64,000 nucleotides of DNA from Struthio camelus (lineage: Eukaryota; Chordata; Aves; Struthioniformes; Struthionidae). A program made the position numbers and the translations under genes. The stretch covers positions 1,810,501 through 1,874,500 of the forward strand of contig NC_090981.1 in assembly GCF_040807025.1 (NCBI RefSeq). Reading direction: 5' to 3'. This document shows, one piece after another, positions 47,346 through 58,826 of this stretch (the stretch's first letter is position 1; each line of letters opens with the position of its first letter). Below the pieces are notes generated by a model. That model was given only the letters and a program-made list of their open reading frames with translations. It did no database searches and was not told the origin of the DNA.

Positions 47346-50300
47346 TTTTTACTTACTAATCCTTGTTCTACCAACACACTATATTTGGCATCACCTTCCT
47401 CCTCCTTACTAAACCCCTTTCTACTTCAATGCATTTTCCTGGACTTTAAGTACTCCAACAGCACATGATTTCCATCATACTTATCTCCTTGTGATTTTAC
47501 AAGTTTTCACAAAGGTCAGAGACAAGCAACTGAATTCAAAACAGTAAAGACTACTGTGAAAAATTTTTTTCTTTTTATTTGCAAAGAAAGGTTCATTTGA
47601 AAACAGCAAAGAACACTTGGGAAGTTCACAGTTAACAGACTTTTTAAATGCTAAAAATGATGTCTTCAAGAGCAGGCCACATTAAGAGACAAAGATAGGT
47701 TATTTAGAAAATGAAATGCTCCATATTTAAATTTACAACTTTCTGATTAACCATTTATTTTGAGGATCAAATAAAAAGACAACAATCTTTTTGGATCAAT
47801 GTTAATTTCTCAGCAGGTGCAGCAAGGGGTGCTGAAATGAAAAAATAATAAAAAAAAGGCTTTGGGTTGAACAAAATGCTTCTCTCTTCTTTATGGGTAT
47901 AAATTCCACTTGAGAAAAGATGACTTCATTCAGACATTCTTTCTTCTTCTATTCCCCGTATTTGTCAGCAACGATGGCCTTGAGAGTAGGATGTTTTGTC
48001 AAGAAAACTTGAAGCATATTAACTTGCACAAGGACAATATGTTAACACATTTTCTGGGAAAAGTTTCAACCACAATATATCTGACATACAGTAGAAAATG
48101 GCTTCCCTACTCCCTCTCCTTCTTCTGTATACACAAGTCAAAATGTGAGCATGCACCAGATTCTGGAAGGCAATAAAATAAGGTTTTCTAAGCTTTCTTA
48201 TTCTTAGCCTGCCATGGATCATACCAACGAGCCTAGCCACCTATGGCTTGTATGACCGAGCAGGATCCCTGAGTTCTGACTCAGTTAACAGTAACCCTCT
48301 ACATGGCATCACCTGCTGCAGTGTAGGACCAAGGCTTTTAGGACACTTCTCCACTTCATTAGTTTATTCTCCAGAGAGTGAGTAGAAATAATGCTTGGAG
48401 TTGCTTGGCATTAGGAATCTTTCCCTCATAATGGTGGACATAATGCAGAGCTTCTGTATAGCCTTCTCCATAGCCAAAATCTATGGATTTTGGTCAGTGG
48501 AATCTTATAGCCAGAGAGACTACGATTATCTTCATTCTATACCCCAAACATTCCTTTGGTGTTCCTGCTGGAAATCTTGCAGCAGAGTTCTGTGGTATTC
48601 AATCCCTTTCATAGTCTTTCTTCTGATACCCCTGCCTTTAGAGACTCCTGTTCCCATACTGTGTCTGAAAGGATTTAACCGTAGAGATTATCTGACTATA
48701 CTCAATTTGTGTTTCACTGACTGTGTTTATTAAGGGCTTTTCTACATGAGAAATTGAATGAAGAATAATAGTGTGTGAATCTATAGTGCATGTCTGTGTG
48801 GACTAAGAGCTTCTATACAGAGAGTTAAGTAATATACTAGTTCACATCTAGTTTAGATTTTTTTCCTTATGTAGGCATTACTTCTTGATGGTGATAATGA
48901 TAATAAGCAGGCCTTTATGCATCTATATATGTTTTAGGAGTTGCCTCTACCCTGACCTCCTGAAGGATTTTATGAAAATATAGCTATTTCTATTTGTTCT
49001 TGAATGGTGATGAAGGCTGATGTGCCAGTTATGTCTTAACTTAATTTTATTAATTTTCTAGTCAACTGTACAGTGTTTACTACATTCCTAAGTCGCATAG
49101 GTTTTTTTTTGTAACAGTGATGCCCTTTGACAGTTGCCCTTATTTATTAAGGTCTTTATTCCCTAATCTCAAGAAACACAGGGCCCAAGAAAAATTATTT
49201 TGTTAGCCTAAGTTGCACAGGAAGTTGTTTAGTGTTATTGCTGTTATTTGCATATTGCCTCTGGTATGATTATCCTTTCAAAAATATCACAACTGTAACT
49301 GTTTATGAAAACTGAATATTGGAGTGGGCAAATGGATGAATAAACTGTCAATTTAGAAGCATGAACATCTGAATGTACAATTGGGCTAACTGTCAATGCA
49401 GTCTTGAACTTGTAAGATTTGAAAACCCGCAACTATATCCTCAGCTGGTGTGAGGCAGGGAAACCTTGCTACATTGATCTATGAGATGCTGATTTACATC
49501 ACCTGTGGAACTAGGCTAGGTCTTAAATACCCTTACTGTTTGGGTTGGGGGTGGGGATATAGTGTTTCTTAGACATACCCTCATAAGTCAATCTTTTTTG
49601 TAAAATAGAATTAGTGTTCTATTTACACAGACAGCTTTTGGACTGATTTGGATTCCATTTGGATTTCTTATTCCTACAGTTCACTATCTGGTAAAAGTGA
49701 ATCATGCTGCTTTTGTTAAAAAAAAGTTGAATTAAATACGACTTATGTGATAAGTGAGGACACTGGAGATGAGTCAGAACCAACTTTCTGCTTCCTGACT
49801 CTGAACACAAATGTACAGAACATCTAGGTCCATGTACGAATCCAAATACAGCATGTGATCTCTTTCTTTGGGAAAAGCCAGATATCAAATCACATACAAT
49901 CCTGGACTATGCCTAGATTTAAATGTCAAAACTTTTCCTTTTTTCTATATTAAACTAGACACATTGTATAATAAAATTCCTTTTTTGTTTAAAAGATTCT
50001 ACAAATAAAAAAATATGAAAATATATTCTCTTTTTCCATTTGCTTCTGGAAAAAATAATCCTGTCAGATGATTTGACATAAAAGTGGCATATTCTTTTTT
50101 AGTGTTTTGTAAGGAGATTGATGTAATTAGAAATAATAACCCATTTTTTCTTTGGCTCTATAGCTACATTTTAGGGAAATTAAAGTCAATTAAAATAAGG
50201 GTTGCAGATAATACACTCAAATTGGCAGGAGAAGAATTTTGGAAAGATAGATACCTCTACTGATCACCCTTTAAATTGTACTAGCATTTTTCAAGAAAAG

Positions 50301-51118
50301 AAAGCCTTAGAGATAGAGTGTATGTTAGAATTTGCTACTGGATCCTATTTGTACTGTAGGATCTTCACCTCAGCTTGAAAAATGCCTGTAATTCTTGAAG
50401 TGACGTGTGTCTTAACCTGTGATGCATATTCTGGAATTTATGGAGAAATAAAACTTTCTATTTCCCATTACTAAATGAGGCTTCCACATTCAAAGAAAAA
50501 CAAAACAACCTCCTTCTCCCACTCCCCTAAAAAAAGAAAACAATAGAGCTTATAGGACTTCCCAAAGAGGACAATTAGAAGACCAAAATGGAAGGCCAGC
50601 TCTTCCAACAAATCTCAGGACACCAAGACGCTGCCGAATCTGTCCGAGGCCACTGGCACACACTAGCATCAACAATGGGTCACGTAACTTGGACCACATC
50701 CAAGAGGGCAGTGGCTGCTATATGCAAAGACTACAGGATTATATCTACACCTGATGGAACAAGGGACCCCTGAGGGACTCTCCAAACACCTACCCTGAAG
50801 CCACTGTCATGTCAGTATGACCTGCTGCTTCTGAGTAAACAGTTGGGGGTTGGCCTCCCAACTGTTGCTCCAACTGAGTAACTGTGACTGTTTTTGAGTG
50901 TGTATGTGAGAGAGAGAGAGCGCGAGAGCGAGAGACTGAGGAAATAATTGAATGTACTGTGTGAATAGTTCTCTGCTGTTAATAACAGCTTGATTCTATT
51001 AATAATAGCAATTCAATGAATAAAAGGTGTTCTCATAGATATTGGTTGTGATCTATGTCTCCCCCGATTCAAACCCATCTCAGGGAAAAGGGAACAAGTG
51101 TAAAATATTATCATAGAC
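47346..51118. other. No retroviral or host gene recognised
   Basis: A/T-rich DNA between the truncated LTR and a CR1. I looked for protease, reverse transcriptase and integrase motifs and saw none. A GA run (GAGAGAGAGAGAGCGCGAGA) is at about 50908-50935. The stretch cannot be decayed gag-pol of the same age as the well-kept env, so it probably replaced it. Confidence 0.45.
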
Positions 51119-52040
51119 TCACAGAATCACAGAATGGTTGAGGTTGGAAGGGACCTCTGGAGATCATCTAGTCCAACCTCCCTGCTCAAGCAGGGTCCTC
51201 TAGAGCATATTTCCCAGGATCACATCCAGACGGGTTTTGAATATCTCCAGGGAAGGAGACTCCACTACCTCTCTGGGCAACCTGTGCCAGTGCTGTGTCA
51301 CCCTCACAGTGAAGAAGTTTTTCCTCAGGTTCAGGTGGAACTTCCTGTGTTTCAGTTTCTGCCCGTTGCCTCTTGTCCTGTTGCTGGGCACCACTGAGAA
51401 GAGACTGGCCTCATCCTCTTGACACCCTCCCTTCAGATACTTATACACATTGATGAGATCCCCCCTCAGTCTTCTCCAGGCTGAACAGGCCCAGCTCTCG
51501 CAGTCTTTCTTCATAGGAGAGGTGCTCCAGTCCCCTCATCATCTTGGTAGCCCTCCACTGGACTCTCTCCAGGAGTGCCATGTCTCTCTTGTATTGGGGA
51601 GCCCAGAACTGGACACAGGACTCCAGGGGAGGCCTCCCCAGGGCTGAGGAGAGGGGCAGGATCACCTCCCTCGACCTGCTGGCAACACTCTGCCTAATGC
51701 ACCCCAGGATCCCATTGGCCTTCTTGGCCACAAGGGCACACTGCTGGCTCATGGTTAACTTGTTGTCCACCAGCACTCCCAGGTCCTTCTCGGCAGAGCT
51801 GCTCTCCAGCAGGTCAACCCCCAGCCTGTACTGGTACATGGGGTTCTTCCTCCCCAGGTGCAGGACCTTGCACTTGCCTTTGTGGAACTTCATGAGGTTC
51901 CTCTCCGCCCAGCTCTCCAGCCTGTCCAGGTCCCTCTGAATGGCAGCACAGTCTTCTGGTGTGTCAGCCACTCCCCCCAGTTTAGTATCATCAGCAAACT
52001 TGCTGAGGGTGCACTCTGTCCCTTCCTCCAGGTCATTGGC
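51119..52040 (-). mobile_element. CR1 LINE, 5'-truncated, inserted upstream of env
   Basis: Begins with the CACAGAATCACAGAATGG tail and the conserved 3' end. On the minus strand it extends to the reverse transcriptase FADDTKL box at about 51985, with [16 protein letters not shown] and [18 protein letters not shown] clearly readable. It is truncated in the region just before the FADD box (DLEEGTEC). One frame is open for about 200 codons (to 51441), so it is young. Confidence 0.95.
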
Positions 52041-52148
52041 AAGTAAATGGTAGAGATGTATGGGGAAAAACACACTGGGAAAAGATTTATGATATAGCTC
52101 AATCTATCTTAACCATAGCTGAGGCTTGGATTATGTCCAAGACCTAAG

Positions 52149-52163
52149 TGTTTTCTTTTGCAG
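52149..52163 (+). promoter_or_regulatory. Candidate env splice acceptor
   Basis: A pyrimidine run ending TTTTCTTTTGCAG lies five bases before the candidate env ATG at 52168. Simple retroviruses make env mRNA by splicing to such a site. Confidence 0.55.
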
Positions 52164-52167
52164 GAAA

Positions 52168-54067
52168 ATGTGGTGTTATTTTGTCGCCGTGGGAACACTG
52201 TTAACTGGAACGTACACCCAAAGCCAGCCTCTAACAGCTTTCACCTTTTCAAGCTGCCCATGGAACAACTCAGGTATTGAAAATAAGTCACAACCCATCG
52301 TTAAAGCTACAGTTACAGGAGGAACGCTATCTGTAATAGCACGAGGCCAAGGACTAGTAGTAGGCAATAATGTTACGTTAACCCTAAGATCTATGGTTGA
52401 TCTAAATTTAACTGTTTGTAATAACACTGGATGGGAAGCCGCGCATGGTTTTAACAATCAATCAGTTGAAATGGGTACTACAGACATGTAAGGCAACTAA
52501 TCATACATTAGTGGCCCACGAGAAGTACATTCTAAGTGTAAAACATGAGAACAACATAATAATATATGGCAACTTTTCTGTAAACACCAGTAACAACCAA
52601 TGGGCAAGTCAACGTAAACGGACAAAATCAAAATACCGACTGTACCTGATTGTATTTCTTGTAAAACATCCCAAACAACCTCTAAACAAAAATATTCCCC
52701 ACCTAATGCAATTGCATGATGGACAAAAACCTATGATTATGGCTCCAAGATTAATGACAATGAATGTACATTTGGACCTGACCAATTTACGCACCAGTGC
52801 ATGGAATAAGACTTGTGCTGATTATAGTGACCCTCTCTATGCTTGGTGGCTACAAAATCATAGACCAATAGGACATAGAACTAAAAGAGATATTATTCAA
52901 ACTCTGTTAGGTGCAATTGGTACAGGAACAGGAATACTGAATTCATTTGATATTGAAACCCTAGCAAATACATTGTCAGTATTGGGAGAAACCAAAGCTG
53001 GTGTAACCAGAATGACTGCAAGCTGGCTATCAACACCTTTACAAAGTTCAGTGCAAAATTGGCAAGGTACTTGGCACCTCTGGCGACACACTAATGTATC
53101 GCTGTGGTCCCAATTACTAACTACCAAAAACGTATCACGAAAAGTTGGCTCTACTTTATCAGGTATTGTATTTCAGTTAACAAGTATGTACCAAATCGGT
53201 CAGATTTGGGTAGCCATTGAAAATAGTCAAGAGCAAACATTGGAACGATTGTTCCCTGACCTAGTGAAAGACAAATTCAGAGGAGGATGGCTTAAAACTA
53301 TTGAAGGCCCTTATTATAACGCCAGCACAACAGAACTAATGTTCCAGTTGCTAGGGATTGGACGGATTGGGGACACTCATACAAAAATAATACCTTTATG
53401 CCAATTTGCTGTCATTCCTAAAGTCTTTAATGAAAATATGTGGGTACCTACAGTAGCAGGAGACCGTTTGCATTGTAATACTAATGACACTTATGAAATA
53501 AGTAAACATTGCACCTACTGGCTATCCAGTCGAGGATGGACCTGCCGTACAACGTCTAGAGCTCCAGAATTATGCTGTATGAAACACTCATCCGGTACCT
53601 GCATCTGGCAACGTATCTATGGTAATGAGACACGAGTATATGACAATGGTTTTGGATGTGTGTGTGTATCCACCCTCAATGCTATTCACTTCGAAGATTC
53701 TGTTAATTTTGGACCTGGCAACATTTGCCGTTGTGATGTGACATATGTTTTTGACCAAATTACTAAGCAGACTTACTGGCTAACTTCTCATGTGACTGAA
53801 CAAAAGATATCTTACTTTGCACCATTTAATACTTCAATAACACTCGGAGTGACATTCCATGAACTGGACAACTTTCTCAGACAAAACACCAAGGTTACTC
53901 AACATCTGTCTGAAACTGGAGAAGGCTTAGAAGATGATGGAGAAGTGAAGATGACATATGATAATAATGAACTGATTCGTTTAGCAAACGTAGAAACTAG
54001 TCTTACAGAGCATCATTGGTATGACATCTTTACAGGCTGGTCACCAAAAGCCACCAATGTGCTGTGA
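52168..54067 (+). pseudogene. Retroviral env, frameshifted, truncated before its membrane anchor
   Basis: Envelope glycoprotein remnant. ATG at 52168 starts a signal-peptide-like segment (MWCYFVAVGTLLTGTYT). That frame ends at TAA 52489-52491, while a second frame is open from 52445 to TGA 54065-54067 (540 codons). Part of the 52.6-52.8 kb stretch looks env-like only in the first frame, so the long frame is a mosaic. Visible features are many N-glycosylation sites, a furin-type site RTKR (52877-52888), a following Gly/Ala-rich fusion-peptide-like segment, a helical heptad region, and a Cys-rich C-terminal ectodomain. The CX6CC immunosuppressive motif of gamma-type Env is not seen. Just after TGA, in the same frame, lies a hydrophobic segment (about 54080-54139) and TAG at 54149. 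Family not identified. Confidence 0.8.
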
Positions 54068-54217
54068 CTAATGTTACATCCTATGGTCGTATTGTTAATA
54101 ATCTCTGTATTGTTATTTTTTGTAACCCTGATTATCTTAAAAATCAAATAGTAAACATGAATGAAATCTTAACTCAAGTTAAATCCCATACTAACTTATT
54201 GTAAGTTACCGGTCTCA

Positions 54218-54230
54218 CATATATATATAA

Positions 54231-54279
<49 letters not shown>
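54218..54279. repeat. (AT)n microsatellite
   Basis: About 60 bases of nearly pure AT between env and the polypurine tract. Confidence 0.95.
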
Positions 54280-54281
<2 letters not shown>

Positions 54282-54382
54282 CTTACCTTCACTGTGCACA
54301 GGCAAGAGAGCTGATCATTCATACGATGCGTATATAAAGCTCACTGTGCAACACCAGTAATCGTTAAATGTTGGTCTGAGCC

Positions 54383-54393
54383 AAGGGGTGGAA
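54383..54393 (+). promoter_or_regulatory. Polypurine tract
   Basis: AAGGGGTGGAA ends exactly at the TG of the 3' LTR; primes plus-strand DNA synthesis in retroviruses. One T interrupts it. Confidence 0.7.
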
Positions 54394-55041
54394 TGTGACC
54401 GACCAACAGCCCCTACAATGGGAGAAGGCTCAGAGGGCAAGGTGCCCCATAAATCTCAAGGACAGTGTAGGGTGCGGCTCACTAACCGCAGGTGTTGCAC
54501 AGAGAACTGACTTTATCTCAAGACAAAGGGGACCGAAGGGTGGCCTTCGTCTTAGATAAGCAGCCATATCCATTACCTGGACCTGGTGTAAGTTTTTTTT
54601 CCTGAGCTGACCAAAAGGATGTGAATGTCTCCCTGAGATTAGCCAGACCAGCATGGGGGAAGCGTATATGTGGCTCAGCCCAACAGAGAATATAAAACCT
54701 CAACAACTAACAAAGAAATTTCGAAGAGAGCAACGGGCTTGAGCTGGCATCAACCCGTGTATTCCTTCCCGGTGACTGGGGACGCCCAGTGTCATGACGG
54801 TGAGCATATTTGAGACCGGTAATGGCAATCACATTGGTGTTGTGCTTGAACTGTCTAGCTAGATTTTGTTAAGTGTATACACTTGAATTGTGATTTCAGT
54901 ATATTGCTGAATCACTCTGCTACATCAAAATCCCGTGTAACATCAAATTCCCTCAAAAATAAACTTTTATATGAAACACTGCACTCTCCGTATGCGTGGA
55001 ATATCTAAAAGAACCTGGTCAGAGAGTACTGGACTCTGACA
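54394..55041 (+). repeat. 3' LTR, full length
   Basis: TGTGACCGACCAACAG to GGACTCTGACA, 648 bp, in TG...CA form. A TATA box (AGAATATAAAACC, about 54690) and an AATAAA (about 54957) are spaced as U3-R-U5. The flank GAGAT (55042-55046) repeats the bases before 47143. Confidence 0.85.
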
Positions 55042-55046
55042 GAGAT

Positions 55047-57242
55047 GAAGAAGGCAAACAGTCATGGCACAGGTGTTAGACATTACTTACAGTATGGACA
55101 TAGAGAATGTAAAAGTGATGCCCGTGGAAGTGGCAATGGACTACTTTCTCAGGATTCTTGGACCGGGAATCAAAGATGTCTCTTTGCATGTATTCCTTTT
55201 TAGATAGAAGTGAGAATCCTTAGCTGTTGATTTTACAGCCTTGATCTTGCTTGAGGCTCTGGTGTCAATAAAAATCCTATGCGGTGTTCCTGCATTTCGT
55301 CTTCCTGCTGTGGGTGAGGATGTTGGCCCAAGTATTCTATTACATGGCTGGAAACAAGATATGCCAACTCCAGCATCTGTATTTAAGGTAGCTTACATGC
55401 CTCATTCCCTGTTTTCCTTCAGCTGCTGTTGGCCCACGTCCTGAGTCTTCTGTTTAGGCTACTCATTCCAACAACACTAATTCAGCAACTTATAGTACCC
55501 ACTCTTTAGTAGTTCCTTGGATCCCTTACAGCACTGCTATCTTATTTCCCCATGCTAAGCCTTCCTCTACTTATACTGAAATAAATATAACAATAGCCCA
55601 TCCTGGGTTCTACATGGAATTTCTATTTATAAATATAATGTAAGATCCCTTGCACAAACACACCAGCAGCTTTAATTCCTTCTTCCAGTTCACAATACAG
55701 TTATGGATCAACAGCATCGCTGAATCTTTCTAAATTTCAAAATAACACTAACTTCCCAAAATATTAAAAAGTGGCCTTTGGCCATGCCCCCTCAAAATAA
55801 AGATATTCTAGTTAATTTGTTGAACTATGACTTTGAAGATGTAGGGTAAAATTCCAATTTGTGACACAGATTTCTAGTTGATCTTGGGCATATCCCTTAA
55901 TCTACCCATCTTCATCTGTGAAGCAGGATAACACTTCCCTAACCCAAATGGGTTTGGTGAGGATAAAACTCATTAGTGATTATGAGGCTCTTGGATATTG
56001 GGCTCATACAGCCTAGAGAAAATGAAATAAACCTAGATAAAGTGCAAATTGCATGTATGTATATGTATGCAAAACACTGAAAATATTTTTGAATTTCTAG
56101 TTGAATAACAAGTTACCTTTTCATAATTCTGTGTCTGTGCCCAGTTTTCTATTCATCACTCTGTCACTGACTCAGTACAGAGCTCTGGTTAAGTCAGATC
56201 AGGACTCTGTATTGCTTCCCGATCGGTATTATTACCTCCATTTTATACACTTGCCTCTCAGAGATGTTGTGAAGATTAGCTAATGTCTGTAAAATGCAAT
56301 AAAAATGCTAAGTATTATTCAGCGTGTATGTAACAGCATGGTAGAACTAATAGTATAAACTAGGAACATCACAAATACTACAAACACAGCTAGATCCAAT
56401 AAATATAATCCTTAGGGTCAGATTCTGCAATTGCTGAAAAGGGTGAGAGAAAGATCAAACTATTTAAATGAAGTCTGGGAATCATTAATGGTTGGGGATG
56501 TGTAGAGAATCCATTTGCAATTATTTTTGTCTACCTCACAATACTAGCATGTTTTCCTATTGATTCTTACATGAGATTTCTGAGCATTATGTTCTGTAAC
56601 ACCTGCTATGACATTGCACAGTTTAAATTTAAAAAAGCCCTTTTCCATGGTAGCCAAAATTTTACCATGTGTGTGCCATCTGCCTGACTTTGACCACAAC
56701 TTATACAGCAGCAGCTCTAACTTAAACACTGTATTTGAAAGTACCAACTCTCTCTTCAGGAAGTTGTTGGAAGCTATAGCCTCAGTTCAAAACATTTGTT
56801 TCATTTACAGGCTCTGACAATACACTGTAATGAATATGTCTCAGTCACTGAGAACACTTACCTACTTCCAAGTACTTATTATCCATTTGCGAATACAAAA
56901 GGCACAAATGTTTGGCGGTACATGTTTATTTTGCAGAAGTACATGTCCTTTAATTGGAATATGTTTGTCTCTACCTGACACGCTGAAGGTATATTTTTAA
57001 ATAACTGCTGTGCTTTAGAAAAGAAAACAAAACCTCATCAATCTCATATATTGTGTCACTTTAACCTCTCTGAAATAGCAGAATGAGCAAATCATAGAAA
57101 TAGCTGCAAGATCATTTGATGGTATAATTCTGATTTCATAACAGTAAGTAACAGAAGTAACTGAGGACACCAATAGCTGAATAGTTTTCACTGAAACTTG
57201 TTTTGCTTGACAGTTGCTTTTGATTAAATTTTAAGAATAAAG
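55047..57242. other. No gene recognised
   Basis: A/T-rich non-coding DNA; nothing recognised. Confidence 0.5.
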
Positions 57243-57600
57243 AGGTGCAAACTTGGTGTGCTTCAAATGGAGTACAATGGACTTTCCACCTCCCTTACCG
57301 ACCTCAGAGTAATGGGATAGTAGAAAGGTGGAATGGATTACTAAAACAACAGCTACACAAGAGTGAATCTATGAATACCTCTAAATGGGGATCCCTTTTG
57401 TGGAAAGTTGTAAGTCAGCTAAGTGACAGATTCCCATGGGAAGGCCCATAGATATGGGATTCATGTCAGTAGCCACACAAATTCCTGTTAAATCAGAAGT
57501 AAAATCCTATCGAAATCCTGGAGATGAGGTTGTGGTTAAGCACCCTACACAGGGATCGATCTGGGTGACTTTGTTGTTTTACAAAGGAAAAGGAATATGA
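57243..57600 (+). pseudogene. Retroviral integrase C-terminal fragment
   Basis: The frame from 57245 reads WCASNGVQWTFHLPYRPQS, then NGIVERWNGLLKQQL, which contains the catalytic Glu and the following helix of retroviral integrases. It stops at about 57450. In another frame the C-terminal DNA-binding domain-like text follows (YRNPGDEVVVKHPTQGSIWV, about 57510-57570). The first two catalytic Asp residues are missing. The partial LTR about 0.7 kb downstream and the shared orientation suggest a decayed provirus, possibly of the family with the env gene. It differs in sequence from the ERV-L integrase at 43 kb. Confidence 0.75.
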
Positions 57601-58284
57601 GCACAGCCCTGATACCCAGCTGCACCACAATTATAACAAAAGAACAAACTTGATTTTCATACTTATAACTTACTTATAACTTAAGCCCCATAACTTCTGC
57701 CACACCAGGTCTTTGGAGATCATCATCAGGTCATGGATAAAAATACATATTCCTGTTTACAGATAACAGTTAATTTTTGTTTTAGTGACAGAAATTGTCA
57801 CTTTTAGGATACAATCTCAAGAGCATGCAAGCATGTGTTTATCTTCAAGTCCTAAACCATTTTAAAGTGAAAACTGCAATGGAACCTCTAACCTCAATAA
57901 AGATAAGCGTAGGTTTGCAGGACCAGGGCCTTATTGCAGGGCATCTTTCCTCTGCAATTTCTGCCATTGGTAAGGTCTTAGCATCAAGCACGGTGAGCCA
58001 TATCAAAGGGGCCAGAATACAAAATAAGCTTTGGAAAGTTGTGTGATCAGAGAAGACAATATTGCAATAGGAAAAACTTCTAACTTTTCATATAACTTCA
58101 GTCAAAGGATTTATTTCTTTATAGATCTCTAAAAATAAGCCCTTAAAATAGAACTCCCTCCTGCTCTCCTTGAAAACTTTTTCGAAAGGACAACTGACCT
58201 CTTTTTGTTCTCACTTTGCACTACTGTCAGTCACAAAGAAGATAATACTTTAAGCAACACAAAGACATAAAGCAAAGACATAAA
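57601..58284. other. No gene recognised
   Basis: Non-coding sequence between the integrase fragment and the partial LTR; no env sequence found. Confidence 0.45.
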
Positions 58285-58460
58285 GTCTTAGATAAGCAGC
58301 CATATCCGTTACCTGGACCTGGTGTAAATGTTTCTTCTTGAGTTGTTCAAAGGACTATGGAAATCTCCCTGAGATTAGCCAGACCAGCATGGGGGAAGTG
58401 TATACGTGGCTCAGCCCAACAAAAAGTATAAATCCTCAACAACTAACAAGGAAGAAAGGA
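58285..58460 (+). repeat. Partial LTR, same family as 54394-55041
   Basis: It matches the middle of the 3' LTR (about 54550-54720): GTCTTAGATAAGCAGCCATA, CCCTGAGATTAGCCAGACCA, CGTGGCTCAGCCCAACA and CTCAACAACTAACAA. Both ends of the LTR are missing. Confidence 0.85.
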
Positions 58461-58464
58461 GGGA

Positions 58465-58826
58465 AATAAGGTTCTGGATTTGAAAAGGGCAAACTTTGAT
58501 GAACTAAAGAAACTGATTAGTAAAGTCAATTGGACTGAAGAACTGAGGGACTTGATTAGGGGGGAGACCTGGAATTTCTTCAAGTCAAACTGCTAAAACT
58601 ACTTGGAATCTGAATTTCAAGAAAGGGGAAGTTTTAGAAGGAGGCTCTAAACCTAACTAAATGAATAAACATCTCAAAAATGATATCATGAATAGGCAGA
58701 GAGCTGACAAAGAATGGGAATGGGAATGGGAGAAAGGACTAATCTGCAATGTTGTAGAAGGCAAGAGTGGCGGAGATCAAGTGAGAAATGACAGAAGCCA
58801 ATCTGTGAGTCTATACCTTGCTATGG
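58465..58826 (+). mobile_element. LINE ORF2 linker fragment (CR1-like)
   Basis: Plus-strand translation gives LKRANFDELKKLISKVNW-like text, then TEELRDLIRGETWNFFKS, which resembles the region between endonuclease and reverse transcriptase in CR1-clade LINEs. Frames break after about 58600. Subfamily uncertain. Confidence 0.5.

Larger units (their letters stand above)
47143..55041 (+). mobile_element. Rearranged endogenous retrovirus, flanked by GAGAT
   Basis: The left end (TGTGACCTACCAACAAC, 47143) and the right LTR (54394-55041) belong to one LTR family and have the same orientation. The bases just outside, 47138-47142 and 55042-55046, are both GAGAT, as expected for the 5-bp duplication of one integration. 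Inside are only about 200 bp of the 5' LTR, then 3.8 kb without retroviral coding, a CR1 insertion, the env gene, a polypurine tract and the 3' LTR. Gag and pol are missing. A single insertion that later lost and gained internal DNA is the simplest reading. A chance match of five bases cannot be excluded. Confidence 0.6.

Noticed and set aside
47346-51118. Highly decayed gag-pol between the truncated 5' LTR and env
   Set aside because: No reverse transcriptase or integrase motif was found, although env of the same provirus is well preserved; equal-age decay would leave pol readable.
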